64,000 bases of DNA from Vibrio tapetis subsp. tapetis (GTDB lineage: Bacteria > Pseudomonadota > Gammaproteobacteria > Enterobacterales > Vibrionaceae): positions 868,001 through 932,000 of the forward strand of contig NZ_LT960611.1 in NCBI RefSeq assembly GCF_900233005.1, written 5' to 3'. Under the pieces are notes generated by a model. That model made no database searches. It had not been told where the DNA came from and was given only the letters and a program-made list of their open reading frames with translations. The position numbers were made by a program, and so were the translations under genes. Shown here in pieces: positions 16,995 through 27,708 of the stretch (position 1 is its first letter; every line of letters starts with the position of its first letter).

Positions 16995-18614
16995 ATGAAT
17001 CTATCAATAACGTCAAAGCTCCTTATTACTCTGGTTGCGGTTTTCACCCTCGTTTTAGCCTCATCAACCGGATATCAGTACTACCAACAACGTAACTTAC
17101 TTAATTCTGTATTGAGTGAGCAGTTGCATGATAAAGCCAGTAATTACTTCGACAGCTTGAATATGATGATGCTCACTGGAACCATGTCTCAAAAAGAAAC
17201 CCTACACCAAAAAGCACTCGCTCAAGGTGGCATAGAAGAAGTGCGCGTTATACGCTCTGAAACCGTTAACAAACTATACGGAATGGGCACTGTCGGCCAG
17301 CAAGCACAAGATGATATCGACAGAAGAGCGCTAAACGGTGAGACCATTATTGAACCATTTACGGCTGAATGGGGCAAAGGCTTAGTGGTCGCCCTACCGA
17401 TGAAAGCCAGCGAAAACTACCGCGGAACAAACTGTATTGCATGCCATATGGCCACAGAGGGTGAAGTTCTAGGGGTTATCCGCTTAGAATATAACTTGAA
17501 TAGCCTCAATTCGATGATAAGCCAGAGAACCTTTATTGCGATTGCTATAATGACAATCATTGCAGGCATTGGCTTTGTTGCTGCGTTGTATGTAATTCGT
17601 AAAATCATCATTAAGCCACTTAAACAAACGTCATTATTCATGCGAGATGTCAGTCAGAACCGAAACTTAACTTTAAGGCTCACGTCATCACGTAAAGATG
17701 AAGTCGGTCAATTAACCAGCGATATTAATTCTTTACTAGAAAGTGTTTCCAATGGCATGACGCAAGTTCAAAAAACATCGCACTCCCTTGCCATGGCTGC
17801 GACTGAATTAACAGATGTTGCGAAAGCAACTGAAGACGCAACCACCAATCAACTGAGTGAAAGCGCTGATGTAAGACACAACATGCTGGAACTTCAGCAG
17901 CAGCAACAAAACATAGAGCAAGCGACTAGAGAGGCCTCAGGGCTGATCACTCATACAACGGACACGGCAAGAAACAGCGCCACTACGGCGCACCAAGCAA
18001 GCCAAGATATACAATCACTGGTCTCTGATATTGAGGAAGTCAAAACGCAAATTGGTGAACTCAATCAACAAACAGATCAAGTAACCACAATTTTGGCCGT
18101 AATCAAAAGTGTTGCAGAGCAAACAAATCTACTGGCGTTAAATGCCGCGATAGAAGCCGCTCGCGCAGGCGAAAATGGTCGTGGCTTTGCTGTTGTCGCT
18201 GACGAGGTTCGTCAACTGGCAAGTCGAACACAAGAAGCAACAGGAAGTATTCAGTCGATCATCGAGCAACTGCAAAACGGCAGCAGCCAGTCTATGGCAT
18301 CGGTCGATGAAGTCTGTCAACAAGCTCATATTCGCGCTGAGTCTGTCGACGAGCTTTCTCGCATTTTATCGGAAGTGACAGAACAAATGCAGCAAGCCAA
18401 TATTCATGCGAGCAGCGTACAAGATCAGGTTGGCATGCAAACTCAGGTGAGTAGCAATGTGAGTGACAAGATATCGGCAATTACAACTCATGCAGAGAAA
18501 ACATCGCATTCGGCAGGACAAACTCGAGAGATTTGTATGTATCTTGAGCACACATCAGAGCAACTAGAGCTATTACTTAAGCAATTTACCCTGCCAGACA
18601 ATAATAAAGGTTGA
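16995..18614 (+). CDS. Methyl-accepting chemotaxis protein with a haem-c type sensor motif
   Basis: A 539-residue chemoreceptor: TM1 (about 8-26), periplasmic sensor (27-178), TM2 (about 180-203), HAMP (about 204-256), and a signalling domain with the invariant hairpin tip [32 protein letters not shown]. The sensor carries NCIACH (C147, C150, H151), a CxxCH motif of covalently bound c-type haem, facing the periplasm where cytochrome c maturation occurs. Haem-c sensor domains are known in chemoreceptors of Geobacter and others. A redox, O2 or NO signal is therefore likely; the ligand is inference. No terminal receptor pentapeptide is seen. Confidence 0.85.
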   Translation: MNLSITSKLLITLVAVFTLVLASSTGYQYYQQRNLLNSVLSEQLHDKASNYFDSLNMMMLTGTMSQKETLHQKALAQGGIEEVRVIRSETVNKLYGMGTVGQQAQDDIDRRALNGETIIEPFTAEWGKGLVVALPMKASENYRGTNCIACHMATEGEVLGVIRLEYNLNSLNSMISQRTFIAIAIMTIIAGIGFVAALYVIRKIIIKPLKQTSLFMRDVSQNRNLTLRLTSSRKDEVGQLTSDINSLLESVSNGMTQVQKTSHSLAMAATELTDVAKATEDATTNQLSESADVRHNMLELQQQQQNIEQATREASGLITHTTDTARNSATTAHQASQDIQSLVSDIEEVKTQIGELNQQTDQVTTILAVIKSVAEQTNLLALNAAIEAARAGENGRGFAVVADEVRQLASRTQEATGSIQSIIEQLQNGSSQSMASVDEVCQQAHIRAESVDELSRILSEVTEQMQQANIHASSVQDQVGMQTQVSSNVSDKISAITTHAEKTSHSAGQTREICMYLEHTSEQLELLLKQFTLPDNNKG

Positions 18615-18754
18615 AGCGAAATATTTGACAGGTAATATGTCAGTTTGAAATCAAAGAAAAAATTTCCAGTCGAACTTTTAATCATACTGAGTCAAATGAC
18701 TTATTAAGATCCCAGTTCGGCTGTATTTTGACCTCAATGGAGAATATATCAAAC

Positions 18755-20155
18755 ATGACTTACGCGCCTGTAACAGACGTATTAAGCGGAAAACTTGCGG
18801 TAGACAGTGAAGTAACTGTTCGCGGTTGGATCCGTTCACGTCGCGATTCCAAAGCTGGAATTTCTTTCCTTGCCATTTATGACGGCTCTTGTTTCGACCC
18901 GATTCAGGCCGTGGTCCCAAATGAGTTGAATAATTACCAGGAAGAAGTTCTTAAACTGACGACTGGTTGCTCTGTTGAGGTAACTGGCAAAATCGTTGAA
19001 TCTCCGGCTAAAGGCCAAGATTTTGAACTTGCCGCTACAGAAGTTAAAGTTGTTGGCTTAGTTGAAGACCCAGACACCTACCCAATGGCGAAGACTCGTC
19101 ACTCAATTGAGTATCTTCGTGAAGTCGCTCACTTGCGTCCACGTACGAACGTAATCGGTGCTGTTGCCCGTGTTCGTAACTGCTTGTCTCAAGCTATTCA
19201 CCGTTTCTACCATGAGCAAGGCTACTTCTGGATGTCTGCTCCGCTTATCACTGCATCTGATGCAGAAGGCGCTGGTGAAATGTTCCGTGTCTCTACACTA
19301 GACATGGTTAACACACCAATGACAGACGCTGGCGAAGTTGATTACGACAAAGACTTCTTTGGCAAAGAAACGTTCCTGACCGTTTCTGGTCAGCTTAACG
19401 CTGAAGCCTATGCGTGTGCACTAAGCAAAGTGTACACTTTCGGCCCTACTTTCCGTGCTGAAAACTCGAACACAAGTCGCCACTTGGCTGAGTTCTGGAT
19501 GGTTGAACCTGAAATTGCGTTCGCTGATCTTGATGACGCTGCAAAATTGGCTGAAGACATGCTTAAGTATGTATTTAAAGCCGTTCTTGAAGAACGTCGT
19601 GACGATCTAGAGTTCTTTGCTCAGCGCATTAACAAAGAAGCGATTTCTCGCCTAGAGAATTTCGTTGATTCTGATTTTGCTCAAGTTGATTACACTGACG
19701 CTATCCAGATCCTTATCGATTCAGGTAAAGAGTTCGAATTCCCTGTTGAATGGGGTATCGACATGTCTTCTGAGCACGAGCGTTACCTTGCTGAAGAGCA
19801 TTTCAAAGCACCGGTTGTAGTGAAAAACTACCCGAAAGACATCAAAGCATTCTACATGCGTATGAATGAAGATGGCAAAACCGTTGCAGCGATGGACGTT
19901 CTTGCACCTGGCATTGGCGAAATCATTGGCGGCGCACAACGTGAAGAACGTATTGAGCTACTAGAAAAACGCATGGAAGAAATGAACATCGATCCTGAGC
20001 ACATGAGCTGGTACTTAGACTTACGTCGTTACGGTACTGTTCCTCACGCTGGTTTCGGTCTTGGATTTGAGCGCCTGGTTACTTATGTAACGGGAATGGC
20101 TAACATCCGTGACGTAATTCCTTTCCCTCGTGCAGCACGCAGCGCTAACTTCTAA
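18755..20155 (+). CDS. asnS: Asparaginyl-tRNA synthetase
   Basis: Charges tRNA-Asn with asparagine. It is a class IIb synthetase of 466 residues, the E. coli length. The N-terminal OB-fold anticodon-binding domain starts [22 protein letters not shown]; the catalytic domain holds motif 2 ([21 protein letters not shown]) and motif 3 ([15 protein letters not shown]), and ends [12 protein letters not shown]. In-frame ATGs exist at 18728 and 18737, but the family length and N-terminal pattern favour 18755. It is monocistronic with a strong terminator at 20188. Confidence 0.95.
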   Translation: MTYAPVTDVLSGKLAVDSEVTVRGWIRSRRDSKAGISFLAIYDGSCFDPIQAVVPNELNNYQEEVLKLTTGCSVEVTGKIVESPAKGQDFELAATEVKVVGLVEDPDTYPMAKTRHSIEYLREVAHLRPRTNVIGAVARVRNCLSQAIHRFYHEQGYFWMSAPLITASDAEGAGEMFRVSTLDMVNTPMTDAGEVDYDKDFFGKETFLTVSGQLNAEAYACALSKVYTFGPTFRAENSNTSRHLAEFWMVEPEIAFADLDDAAKLAEDMLKYVFKAVLEERRDDLEFFAQRINKEAISRLENFVDSDFAQVDYTDAIQILIDSGKEFEFPVEWGIDMSSEHERYLAEEHFKAPVVVKNYPKDIKAFYMRMNEDGKTVAAMDVLAPGIGEIIGGAQREERIELLEKRMEEMNIDPEHMSWYLDLRRYGTVPHAGFGLGFERLVTYVTGMANIRDVIPFPRAARSANF

Positions 20156-20187
20156 TTATTAGAAAGTTAACAAAAACGAATATATTA

Positions 20188-20216
20188 AAGCCATCTAATT
20201 GAGATGGCTTTTTTTT
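20188..20216 (+). terminator. Intrinsic terminator behind asnS
   Basis: Arms AAGCCATCT (20188-20196) and AGATGGCTT (20202-20210) followed by a long T run. Confidence 0.88.
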
Positions 20217-20438
20217 ATCTCTTGAAAGTCGTCAAAGACAAAACGTGACCAATTCGGCGTTTAAAGCACCAGTAATGAGAGCTAACTCACTTTTATAAAT
20301 CACTTCTTTGTTACATTTATACTGATAACTAGAGTTTGCTCACCTAAATAAAATGAAACCAATTTAAGTGAACGCTAGTCCAATTATCAAGAGTACTAAA
20401 GATTTAGTATAAAGAATAAAAACAAAGAGAGAGTCACA

Positions 20439-20738
20439 ATGAAAAAAATTGATGCTGCAAATTTGGAATACAAAGGCGAATCAAACGGCGTTCACAATTG
20501 GACAACATCATCAGGTCAACCCTACTACTGGCACCCTGACTGGCTTCATATCGCTGAAGACGCAACAGGCTCACATCCAAAGCAAGCTTTAGATGTATCC
20601 GCTGAAGAAGCACCAAACAAAGAACATGCGGTCGCAGCCATCCTCAAACATGTAAATGATTGGGCTAAATCTAAACTTTCTGACAATCCAAACATCGAAT
20701 CCGATGCCATCGAATCTCAGTTAAAACTAAAAAAATAA
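20439..20738 (+). CDS. Small conserved-looking hypothetical protein
   Basis: A 99-residue soluble acidic protein, rich in Trp and His in its first half (GVHNWTTSSGQPYYWHPDWLHIAEDATG) and helical and charged in its second half. No signal peptide, membrane span or motif that I recognise. The start has a good GAGAG site 5-10 bases upstream, and there is a 283-bp gap in front with room for its own promoter. Codon use looks like that of neighbouring genes. I do not recognise the family; it is probably a real Vibrio gene given the ribosome-binding site and lack of competing frames. Confidence 0.65.
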   Translation: MKKIDAANLEYKGESNGVHNWTTSSGQPYYWHPDWLHIAEDATGSHPKQALDVSAEEAPNKEHAVAAILKHVNDWAKSKLSDNPNIESDAIESQLKLKK

Positions 20739-20742
20739 ATTT

Positions 20743-20768
20743 GTGCTCCTAGATTTATCTAGGAGCAC
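20743..20768. repeat. Perfect 10-bp inverted repeat behind the small hypothetical gene
   Basis: Arms GTGCTCCTAG (20743-20752) and CTAGGAGCAC (20759-20768). No T run follows on the plus strand; on the minus strand the hairpin is followed by AAATTTATTTTTTT, so it would terminate minus-strand transcription better, although no minus-strand gene is near. Confidence 0.5.
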
Positions 20769-20948
20769 CCTCTCTCCTGCTCAAATGTTAGCCTCTTCAT
20801 CCCCTTATTTACATTTCCAATGAAATTTAACATTTAAATTGACGGTCTTTATAGGTACGCTTGGCTGGCGTAATTTGTATTAATCAGAATGTACAAAAAT
20901 TCCACTACACTACTAATTGGTTAGTAATAATAAAAATAAGGACTTCCC

Positions 20949-22448
20949 ATGAATCAAAGCAACTATGATGCTTCATTAACGCTGAAATTGTATGTCATTG
21001 CAGGCGCACTTTTTGGCATATATGGAGGAAGAGTTTGCCCTATGCTAGAGACTCTAACCGCATCAGAAGTGTTGACTCATGTTTCCATTACTTTCACGTT
21101 CTTATTTTTAACTCGCCACTTTTTGCTCGTCCATTCCTCATGGATGAAAGCACTCAAAATTGCCCAACTGGACACCCTTGCTTTCTTTACTGCGAGTATC
21201 CCGCTCGCTCTTTACTATAATTTGATGAGCGACTTCCCTCTAGATAGCAACTTAAAAGTCCTATTTGGCATGACACTATTTGGTTTTTTCACCGGCACCA
21301 TATTGCAGCTAGTTGCTAAAATGAAAAAAATGGACTCATTATCACATGCAGACCATCAAGAGTTTCAACTTAAAGGTGAACGCCAGTCAATGGTCAAGCA
21401 AATGATTGGGCTCGTTGTATTGCTGCTTGTCACTCTGACGCTGATGCTTGCATTGGTTGCTCTAAAGGATATTTTTTGGCTTAAGAATAACCCCGAGAGA
21501 ATATTTGATGGTTCAGGGCAAATTAGCGTTATAAAAGAGTTTGTCTATATCTCTGCAATTTTGGGAGGCTATGCCATAACCATTATGCTGCTTTGGACCA
21601 AGTTAATGAAACGTGTCCTATTCAGCCAAGAGTGCTCATTGTTAATGGTCACAAAAGGAGAAATGGACACTCGACTTCCGGTGTTTAGCAATGACGAATT
21701 GGGCGTAATGGCCACCTTAACCAATACAATGTTAGACACTTTGCAATCAAGCCAAAACGAAATTAAAACCACTCGTGATGTTGCCATTACCAGCCTAGCC
21801 GCGTTAGCTGAATCTCGCGATAACGAAACGGGCGCCCACATCATCCGAACTCAAGAATATGTGCGATCGTTAGCGCTCCACTTAGCTGACACTCCTCAGC
21901 ATCAGGAGCAATTAACTCCAGACTACGTTGAACTGCTGTATAAGTCGGCACCGTTACATGACGTCGGTAAAGTTGGTATCCCTGACGCAGTATTGCTAAA
22001 GCCGGGTAAGCTGACCTTCGACGAATTCGAAATAATGAAGCAACACCCTGAAATCGGGGCTAAAGCCCTTTCGATTGCAGAACAGCACCTTGGCAGCAGT
22101 TCGTTCCTTCAAGTGGCGAAAGAGATATCACTCTCTCACCATGAAAAATGGGATGGAAGTGGTTATCCATTGGGGCTATCAGGCCAGAGCATTCCTCTTT
22201 CTGGCCGCTTAATGGCTGTCGCTGATGTCTATGATGCCTTAATCTCTAAGAGGGTCTATAAACCGGCATTTACACATGATGAAGCCAAAGAGATCATCAT
22301 CAAAGGTAAAGGCGCGCATTTCGATCCAGATGTCGTTGACGCTTTTGTTGCAATGGAACACGAGTTTATGGCGATTGCTAAACAATACTCCGACCAGTCA
22401 GCACAAAACAGCGAAGACAATGGGATCCCTTCCCCACAGACAGCCTAG
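20949..22448 (+). CDS. Membrane-bound HD-GYP c-di-GMP phosphodiesterase
   Basis: A 499-residue protein with about five or six N-terminal membrane spans (residues 10-215), a HAMP-like linker (about 216-270, ending FSNDELGVMATLTNTM), and an HD-GYP domain (about 275-480). The catalytic HD pair is in LHDVGKVGIPD (H337, D338), and HHEKWDGSGYP (397-407) supplies the GYP motif, so hydrolysis of c-di-GMP to pGpG or GMP is expected. The membrane part is probably a sensor, but no known ligand-binding fold is recognised. It stands alone between the small hypothetical gene and aspC. Confidence 0.85.
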   Translation: MNQSNYDASLTLKLYVIAGALFGIYGGRVCPMLETLTASEVLTHVSITFTFLFLTRHFLLVHSSWMKALKIAQLDTLAFFTASIPLALYYNLMSDFPLDSNLKVLFGMTLFGFFTGTILQLVAKMKKMDSLSHADHQEFQLKGERQSMVKQMIGLVVLLLVTLTLMLALVALKDIFWLKNNPERIFDGSGQISVIKEFVYISAILGGYAITIMLLWTKLMKRVLFSQECSLLMVTKGEMDTRLPVFSNDELGVMATLTNTMLDTLQSSQNEIKTTRDVAITSLAALAESRDNETGAHIIRTQEYVRSLALHLADTPQHQEQLTPDYVELLYKSAPLHDVGKVGIPDAVLLKPGKLTFDEFEIMKQHPEIGAKALSIAEQHLGSSSFLQVAKEISLSHHEKWDGSGYPLGLSGQSIPLSGRLMAVADVYDALISKRVYKPAFTHDEAKEIIIKGKGAHFDPDVVDAFVAMEHEFMAIAKQYSDQSAQNSEDNGIPSPQTA

Positions 22449-22471
22449 TACTTCTCACACGAACAAAGTAA

Positions 22472-22510
22472 ATGGTTTTGCACCTACGTCCAATACAGAT
22501 GCAAAACCAT
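22472..22510. repeat. Long 11-bp inverted repeat between HD-GYP gene and aspC
   Basis: Arms ATGGTTTTGCA (22472-22482) and TGCAAAACCAT (22500-22510) are perfect, with a 17-nt loop and no T run after it on the plus strand. It could be an inefficient terminator of the HD-GYP gene or a processing hairpin in the aspC leader. Confidence 0.45.
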
Positions 22511-22693
22511 ACCCAAAACCCACTATTCTTAGCTCATTACCGCATTTTGACTGGTTATTTTATGACCTTAATCATTCGAGTTAAATATAAGGCAATAAAT
22601 TCCCTTTATTTACGGTTGAATCCCTTCTACTGGGAAGGTATAACTAGGTGATACCTTTCACTATCCCCATTTTAATCAATATGGAAGCCGATT

Positions 22694-23884
22694 ATGTTTG
22701 AAACAGTCAATGCCGCCCCTGCCGACCCGATTCTTGGTCTTACTGAAGAGTTTAAGAAAGACGCACGTGCAGAAAAAATTAACCTAGGTGTCGGTATTTA
22801 CAAGAACGAAGAAGGTCAGACTCCCGTTCTTGCTACCGTTAAAAAAGCAGAAGCCGCTTTGTTAGAGTCGGAAAAAACCAAGTCATACCTAACAATTGAA
22901 GGTACAGCTGAGTACGGCCTTGCCGTTCAAAAATTGCTATTTGGCGCAGATTCAAACATCGTTAGCAATAAACTAGCAAAAACTGCACAAGCCCCAGGTG
23001 GCACCGGCGCTCTTCGCGTTGCTGGTGAGTTCATTAAGCGTCAGTTAAGTAGCAGCAAAATTTGGATCAGTAATCCAACTTGGGCGAATCATAATGGCGT
23101 TTTCTCTGCAGCTGGTTTAGAAACCGCTCAATACGGCTATTACAATGCAGAAAGTAAAGACAAAGATTTCAACGCGATGGTTGATAGCTTGAATCAAGCT
23201 GCTGCTGGTGACATCGTTCTTCTACACGGCTGTTGTCATAACCCAACAGGCATCGACCCAACGGCGGACGAGTGGGAAGTACTGGCTAAGCTATGTGCCG
23301 ATAAAGGCCTCATCCCATTGTTCGATTTTGCTTACCAAGGGTTTGCAAAAGGCGTAGAAGAAGACGCATCGGGCTTGCGCACCTTTGCTAAATACAACAA
23401 TGAAATTTTGGTCGCAAGTTCGTTTTCTAAAAACTTCGGTTTATACAACGAACGTGTGGGTGCATTCACCCTTGTTGCTAAGAACGAAGAAGTCGCAACA
23501 ACGGCGTTCTCTCAAGTTAAAAGCATCATTCGTTCAATTTACTCAAACCCACCAGCACACGGTTCGGCCGTCGTAACTTACATTTTGAACGACGACGCAC
23601 TAAGAGCTGAATGGGAAGCTGAAGTTGCAGAAATGCGCGACCGTATTCAAGAGATGCGTGAACTGTTCGTAACGACCTTGAAAGCTGAAGGTGTTTCGCA
23701 CGACTTTAGCTTTATCGAGCGTCAAAACGGCATGTTCTCTTTCTCTGGCCTAAGCAAAGAGCAAGTAAACCGCCTTAAAGATGAGTTTGCAATCTACATT
23801 GTCGGTTCTGGCCGCATCAGCGTTGCTGGTATGACTAAATCAAATATGGGTCCACTATGTAAAGGCCTTGCTGCCGTACTATAG
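22694..23884 (+). CDS. aspC: Aspartate aminotransferase
   Basis: A pyridoxal-phosphate enzyme interconverting aspartate plus 2-oxoglutarate with oxaloacetate plus glutamate; the family also accepts aromatic amino acids. The 396 residues equal E. coli AspC. The PLP lysine is K246 in [30 protein letters not shown] and the C-terminal arginine region SGRISVAGM are present. It starts [16 protein letters not shown], close to E. coli. GGAAG precedes the start. No TyrR box is seen upstream, so I prefer AspC over TyrB. The terminator lies at 23909. Confidence 0.92.
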   Translation: MFETVNAAPADPILGLTEEFKKDARAEKINLGVGIYKNEEGQTPVLATVKKAEAALLESEKTKSYLTIEGTAEYGLAVQKLLFGADSNIVSNKLAKTAQAPGGTGALRVAGEFIKRQLSSSKIWISNPTWANHNGVFSAAGLETAQYGYYNAESKDKDFNAMVDSLNQAAAGDIVLLHGCCHNPTGIDPTADEWEVLAKLCADKGLIPLFDFAYQGFAKGVEEDASGLRTFAKYNNEILVASSFSKNFGLYNERVGAFTLVAKNEEVATTAFSQVKSIIRSIYSNPPAHGSAVVTYILNDDALRAEWEAEVAEMRDRIQEMRELFVTTLKAEGVSHDFSFIERQNGMFSFSGLSKEQVNRLKDEFAIYIVGSGRISVAGMTKSNMGPLCKGLAAVL

Positions 23885-23908
23885 AGCAGAGCTTATCCGT
23901 ACCCTCTA

Positions 23909-23938
23909 TAAAGCCAGCATTTTGCTGGCTTTATTTTT
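23909..23938 (+). terminator. Intrinsic terminator behind aspC
   Basis: Arms TAAAGCCAGC (23909-23918) and GCTGGCTTTA (23924-23933) followed by TTTTTA. Confidence 0.85.
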
Positions 23939-24046
23939 AGCCAAGTAGACTTGCCTCACAAAATTCGTGCAAATAGCTACAACTATTCCCACAAACTATC
24001 TTTTCATCTAATTACAATTCCATCAGTTATGTCACAGCAGGTGTAC

Positions 24047-24060
24047 TTGATCTAAATCAC
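24047..24060 (+). promoter_or_regulatory. FNR/CRP-like site upstream of the Aer-like receptor
   Basis: TTGAT-N4-ATCAC matches the FNR consensus (TTGAT-N4-ATCAA) at nine of ten positions. Its core also reads TGA-N6-TCA, the CRP spacing, so the factor is ambiguous. It sits 78-91 bp upstream of the start codon, a suitable activator position. Confidence 0.5.
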
Positions 24061-24137
24061 ACTGATATTATTCGACTGTGCTAATTTGCAAATCATTACG
24101 TACCACGTGAAATTTAATTGCAATATTAGAGAGTTGT

Positions 24138-25682
24138 ATGGCTAATAAATCCTACCCAAAAGAACACAATCTCATTTCAACTACTGATCCTAAAAGCATT
24201 ATTACTTCAGCAAATGAGTCATTCTGTGATGTAGCAGAATATCAAGAAGACGACCTCCTAGGCAGGCCTCATAACTTAGTGCGACATCAAGACATGCCAA
24301 AGCCTGCTTTCGCGCAAATGTGGAAGTACCTTAAAAGCGGCCAAAGTTGGATGGGTCTGGTAAAAAATAGTTGCGCTGGTGGCGATCATTATTGGGTTTC
24401 AGCTTTTGTAACGCCTATTGTTAATAGCGCTGGTGAAATAGAAGAGCATCAGTCTGTTCGTACTAAACCGACGAATGAACAAATTGAACGAGCTGAGTCT
24501 CTGTATAAAAACCTTCGAGAAGGCAAAAAGCCAGGCATTAAACAGACACTACGCCGCCGATATAATCAATGGCAATTAGTACTCGCTGCCGTGTTATCTC
24601 TTGTTAGCGTTGCAGGGTTGTTCTCTGGCGATCAAACTGCCTTGTTTGCCTCAATCGCCGCATTATCTTGCATGACTTTATTCATTGGATTCATTCAACA
24701 ATCTCGTATTAATGCCATTCAAGATCTTGCCAAAGACTCTTACGATAACGCCCTAATGGAGCATCCATATACGGGGAAATTCGATGATTACTCAAGTATC
24801 GAATTAGCTCTGATGATGCGTAAAGCCCAATTGTGTGCTGTTGCCGCCCGAACAGCCGACACGACAGGGAAATTGCTGATTTCAGCCGAAGAGGAATTTG
24901 GCAATACACAAACTATTCAACAACAACTCAACCAACAATGTAATGAAACCGAGCAAGTCGCTACAGCAATTACAGAATTGACCCATTCCATACAAGAAGT
25001 TTCAGACAGCGCTCTAACGGCCTCTCAGTCTACAGACGAAGCCAACAATGAATCTCTTAAAGGCAAACTCATGATTGAAAATACCATGGGCGCGGTTGAG
25101 GATCTTGCGACTGAATTGGAACGCTCACGCGACATCGTTGACAAACTCGCAGAGGATAGTCAGAAGATCGAGCAGATCCTTGATGTGATTGGCGCTGTGT
25201 CTGAACAAACCAATTTGTTGGCACTCAACGCCGCTATTGAGGCTGCACGTGCCGGAGAAGCAGGACGTGGATTCGCTGTCGTCGCCGACGAAGTGAGAAA
25301 CCTTGCATCCAAAACTCAATCTTCGACTCATGAAATTCATGCCATGATCGCTCAACTCCAAGACACCGCGAAACAAGCGGTATCGATGATGTCTCGTGGC
25401 AAAGAGCTGTCAGAAGAGTGTAATCACCGAGCTCAAGAAACCGGTGTCGTATTAAATAACATCACCGAAATGCTTGCTAACGTAACAGATAGCAGCCATC
25501 AAATCGCGACCGCAGTAAACCAGCAAGCTAACGTTACTCAGGAGGTCAATAGAAACGTAACTAACATCCAAACATTGGCAAATAATACCAGTGAAACGTC
25601 GAGCACATCAGTAACAAGAACCAGCGATTTAGTCGTTCGCCTTGAGTCGATGCAGCGCCTTATAGGCCAGTTCATGCGTTAA
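24138..25682 (+). CDS. PAS-containing (Aer-like) methyl-accepting chemotaxis protein
   Basis: A 514-residue receptor with no periplasmic sensor. A cytoplasmic PAS domain (about 10-115: [40 protein letters not shown]) precedes two adjacent hydrophobic segments (about 145-190) that form a membrane anchor, then a signalling domain with [32 protein letters not shown]. This is the Aer layout, in which the PAS domain binds FAD and senses redox or energy state for aerotaxis. [13 protein letters not shown] is typical of Aer-type PAS. FAD binding is inferred. An FNR-like site upstream fits redox control. Confidence 0.85.
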   Translation: MANKSYPKEHNLISTTDPKSIITSANESFCDVAEYQEDDLLGRPHNLVRHQDMPKPAFAQMWKYLKSGQSWMGLVKNSCAGGDHYWVSAFVTPIVNSAGEIEEHQSVRTKPTNEQIERAESLYKNLREGKKPGIKQTLRRRYNQWQLVLAAVLSLVSVAGLFSGDQTALFASIAALSCMTLFIGFIQQSRINAIQDLAKDSYDNALMEHPYTGKFDDYSSIELALMMRKAQLCAVAARTADTTGKLLISAEEEFGNTQTIQQQLNQQCNETEQVATAITELTHSIQEVSDSALTASQSTDEANNESLKGKLMIENTMGAVEDLATELERSRDIVDKLAEDSQKIEQILDVIGAVSEQTNLLALNAAIEAARAGEAGRGFAVVADEVRNLASKTQSSTHEIHAMIAQLQDTAKQAVSMMSRGKELSEECNHRAQETGVVLNNITEMLANVTDSSHQIATAVNQQANVTQEVNRNVTNIQTLANNTSETSSTSVTRTSDLVVRLESMQRLIGQFMR

Positions 25683-25725
25683 CTTATTGTCAAAAAAATG
25701 CGCTCAATAATTGATAGAAGCCATA

Positions 25726-25758
25726 AAACCATCAGACTTCCATAGCCTGATGGTTTCA
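25726..25758 (+). terminator. Intrinsic terminator behind the Aer-like gene
   Basis: Arms AAACCATCAG (25726-25735) and CTGATGGTTT (25747-25756) with a weak T-rich tail. Confidence 0.65.
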
Positions 25759-25810
25759 TTTGTTTGATGTATTGGTTAGGATGGTTAAAACACTTCAATC
25801 GAGCCCGCCA

Positions 25811-27694
25811 ATGCAAGCTGAAATACTGGAAATTAAAGCTTTTTTAGCTCAATACCCTCCTTTTGACGAACTGCCAGAAGAAGTTCTCAATGACATTTCG
25901 CACAATGTCGAAATTTCTTATTATCGTGAATGTACGCCAATCATTCATTTTGGCGATCAAATACACGATCTCTTCATTGTTCGAAGTGGCGTAGTGGAAG
26001 TTTATCGACGTAAAGGTGAGCTGTATAACCGACTCGATGAAGGTGATTTGTTTGGCCAGATGGGGTTATTGACTAATAACAAAGTGCGTTTTCCAGTCAA
26101 GGCGATTGAAGACACCTTAGTCTACTGCATACCTGAGGCAACATTTCAAAAGCTCTACGAAGAATATGAGAACTTTGCAGACTTTGTCGAAGTCGAAGAC
26201 GCAGCCCGCCTACGTCAAGCAATGTCGAACAGTTCTGATGCCAATGATTTAACTACGTCTAAAGTACGCACCCTTCTTACACGTGAACCAATCACCATTG
26301 AACGTAGTGAACCTATCCAAAAAGCGGCGATAAAAATGGCAGAAGAGAATGTTTCTGCATTGCTTATTGTCGACCCCGACCGTGAAGAAGAAGACGAAGA
26401 CGATAACTCAGTCATCGGTATTATTACTGACCGAGATTTATGTACTCGCGTACTTGCAACTGGTTTATCCCCAGAGGATCCAGTGTCAGATGTAATGACA
26501 ACCGAGCTGGTGTCGCTTGATCATAATGCGTATGTTTACGAAGCCATGTTAACCATGCTTAGGTATAACGTTCATCATCTTCCAGTACTCAAAAATCAGC
26601 AACCAATCGGCATTATCGAAGTTTCTGATATCGTACGCTATGAGTCTCAAAGTTCACTGTTGCTTGTTAGCAGTATCTTCCAACAACAAAACATTGATGA
26701 ACTTAAAGCCTTGTCTGAACAAGTCAAAGATAGCTTTGTTCGAATGGTCAACGAAGACGCAAACTCTCACATGGTGGGAAGTGCGATGTCTGTTATTGGC
26801 CGCAGTTTTAAACAACGCATCCTGGAATTAGCCGAAGAAAAGTTTGGCGAACCTCCTGTCCCTTACTGTTTTCTAGCTCTCGGTTCTATGGCTCGCGATG
26901 AACAGCTTATTGTGACTGACCAAGACAATGCCATCATCCTCGATGAGTCTTATGACGAAGCCCTGCACGGTGACTATTTTGCGCAGTTAGCCGACTTTGT
27001 CTGCAAAGGGCTAGATCAGTGCGGTTACGTCTTGTGTACCGGTGACATCATGGCAACCAACCCTATGTGGCGCATGACAACACGCGAATGGGAAGAATGT
27101 TTCGCTGATTGGATTGATAACCCTAATCCAAAAGCACTGCTCAATAGTTCTATCTTCTTTGACCTAGATGGGGTGTATGGCCGGGTTAAATGGGCCGAGC
27201 AACTCAACGGTTTTATTGTTCGACGCGCTCGTAAAAACAACCGCTTCTTAGCTTGTTTAGCGCGCAATGCGTTAAACAGAACGCCTCCATTAGGCTTCTT
27301 TAAGAGCTTTGTAATGGAAAAAGACGGTCAGCACAAAAATTCAATTAACCTTAAGCGTCGTGGTACGGCTCCGCTAGCGGATCTTATTCGTGTTCATGCC
27401 CTTGCCGTTGGCTCACGTTCTCAGAACTCATTCGAGCGCTTAGACGACATCATAGACGCTGGTATCTTGCCACAAGGCAGGGCTCAAGACTTACGTGATG
27501 CAATGGAGTTTATCTCTACCGTTAGAATACGTCACCAGGCCATTGATGTTGAGTCACAAATTGACCCTGATAATAATATTGAACCTGATAATTTGTCCGA
27601 TTTTGAACGTAGAAACTTGAAAGATGCTTTCCAAATTTTAAGTAATGCCCAAAACTTTCTTAAGTTCCGCTATCAAGCAAATAGCTTCAAATAG
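25811..27694 (+). CDS. cNMP-binding / CBS / DUF294 nucleotidyltransferase-like signalling protein
   Basis: A cytoplasmic protein of about 627 residues with four parts: a cyclic-nucleotide-binding domain (RSGVVEVYRRKGELYNRLDEGDLFGQMGLL), a tandem CBS pair (VRTLLTREPITIERSEPIQKAAIKMAEENVSALLIV and ITDRDLCTRVLATGL), a DUF294 putative nucleotidyltransferase (FLALGSMARDEQLIVTDQDNAIIL), and a C-terminal DUF294 helical domain. The G-S-x10-D-x-D pattern resembles GlnD-type nucleotidyltransferases, so protein or nucleotide modification is possible. The frame opens at TTG 25760 and also has ATG 25781; I chose ATG 25811, where family similarity begins. The exonuclease gene follows by 14 bp. Confidence 0.8.
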   Translation: MQAEILEIKAFLAQYPPFDELPEEVLNDISHNVEISYYRECTPIIHFGDQIHDLFIVRSGVVEVYRRKGELYNRLDEGDLFGQMGLLTNNKVRFPVKAIEDTLVYCIPEATFQKLYEEYENFADFVEVEDAARLRQAMSNSSDANDLTTSKVRTLLTREPITIERSEPIQKAAIKMAEENVSALLIVDPDREEEDEDDNSVIGIITDRDLCTRVLATGLSPEDPVSDVMTTELVSLDHNAYVYEAMLTMLRYNVHHLPVLKNQQPIGIIEVSDIVRYESQSSLLLVSSIFQQQNIDELKALSEQVKDSFVRMVNEDANSHMVGSAMSVIGRSFKQRILELAEEKFGEPPVPYCFLALGSMARDEQLIVTDQDNAIILDESYDEALHGDYFAQLADFVCKGLDQCGYVLCTGDIMATNPMWRMTTREWEECFADWIDNPNPKALLNSSIFFDLDGVYGRVKWAEQLNGFIVRRARKNNRFLACLARNALNRTPPLGFFKSFVMEKDGQHKNSINLKRRGTAPLADLIRVHALAVGSRSQNSFERLDDIIDAGILPQGRAQDLRDAMEFISTVRIRHQAIDVESQIDPDNNIEPDNLSDFERRNLKDAFQILSNAQNFLKFRYQANSFK

Positions 27695-27708
27695 GGGCCA
27701 GAAAGCAC

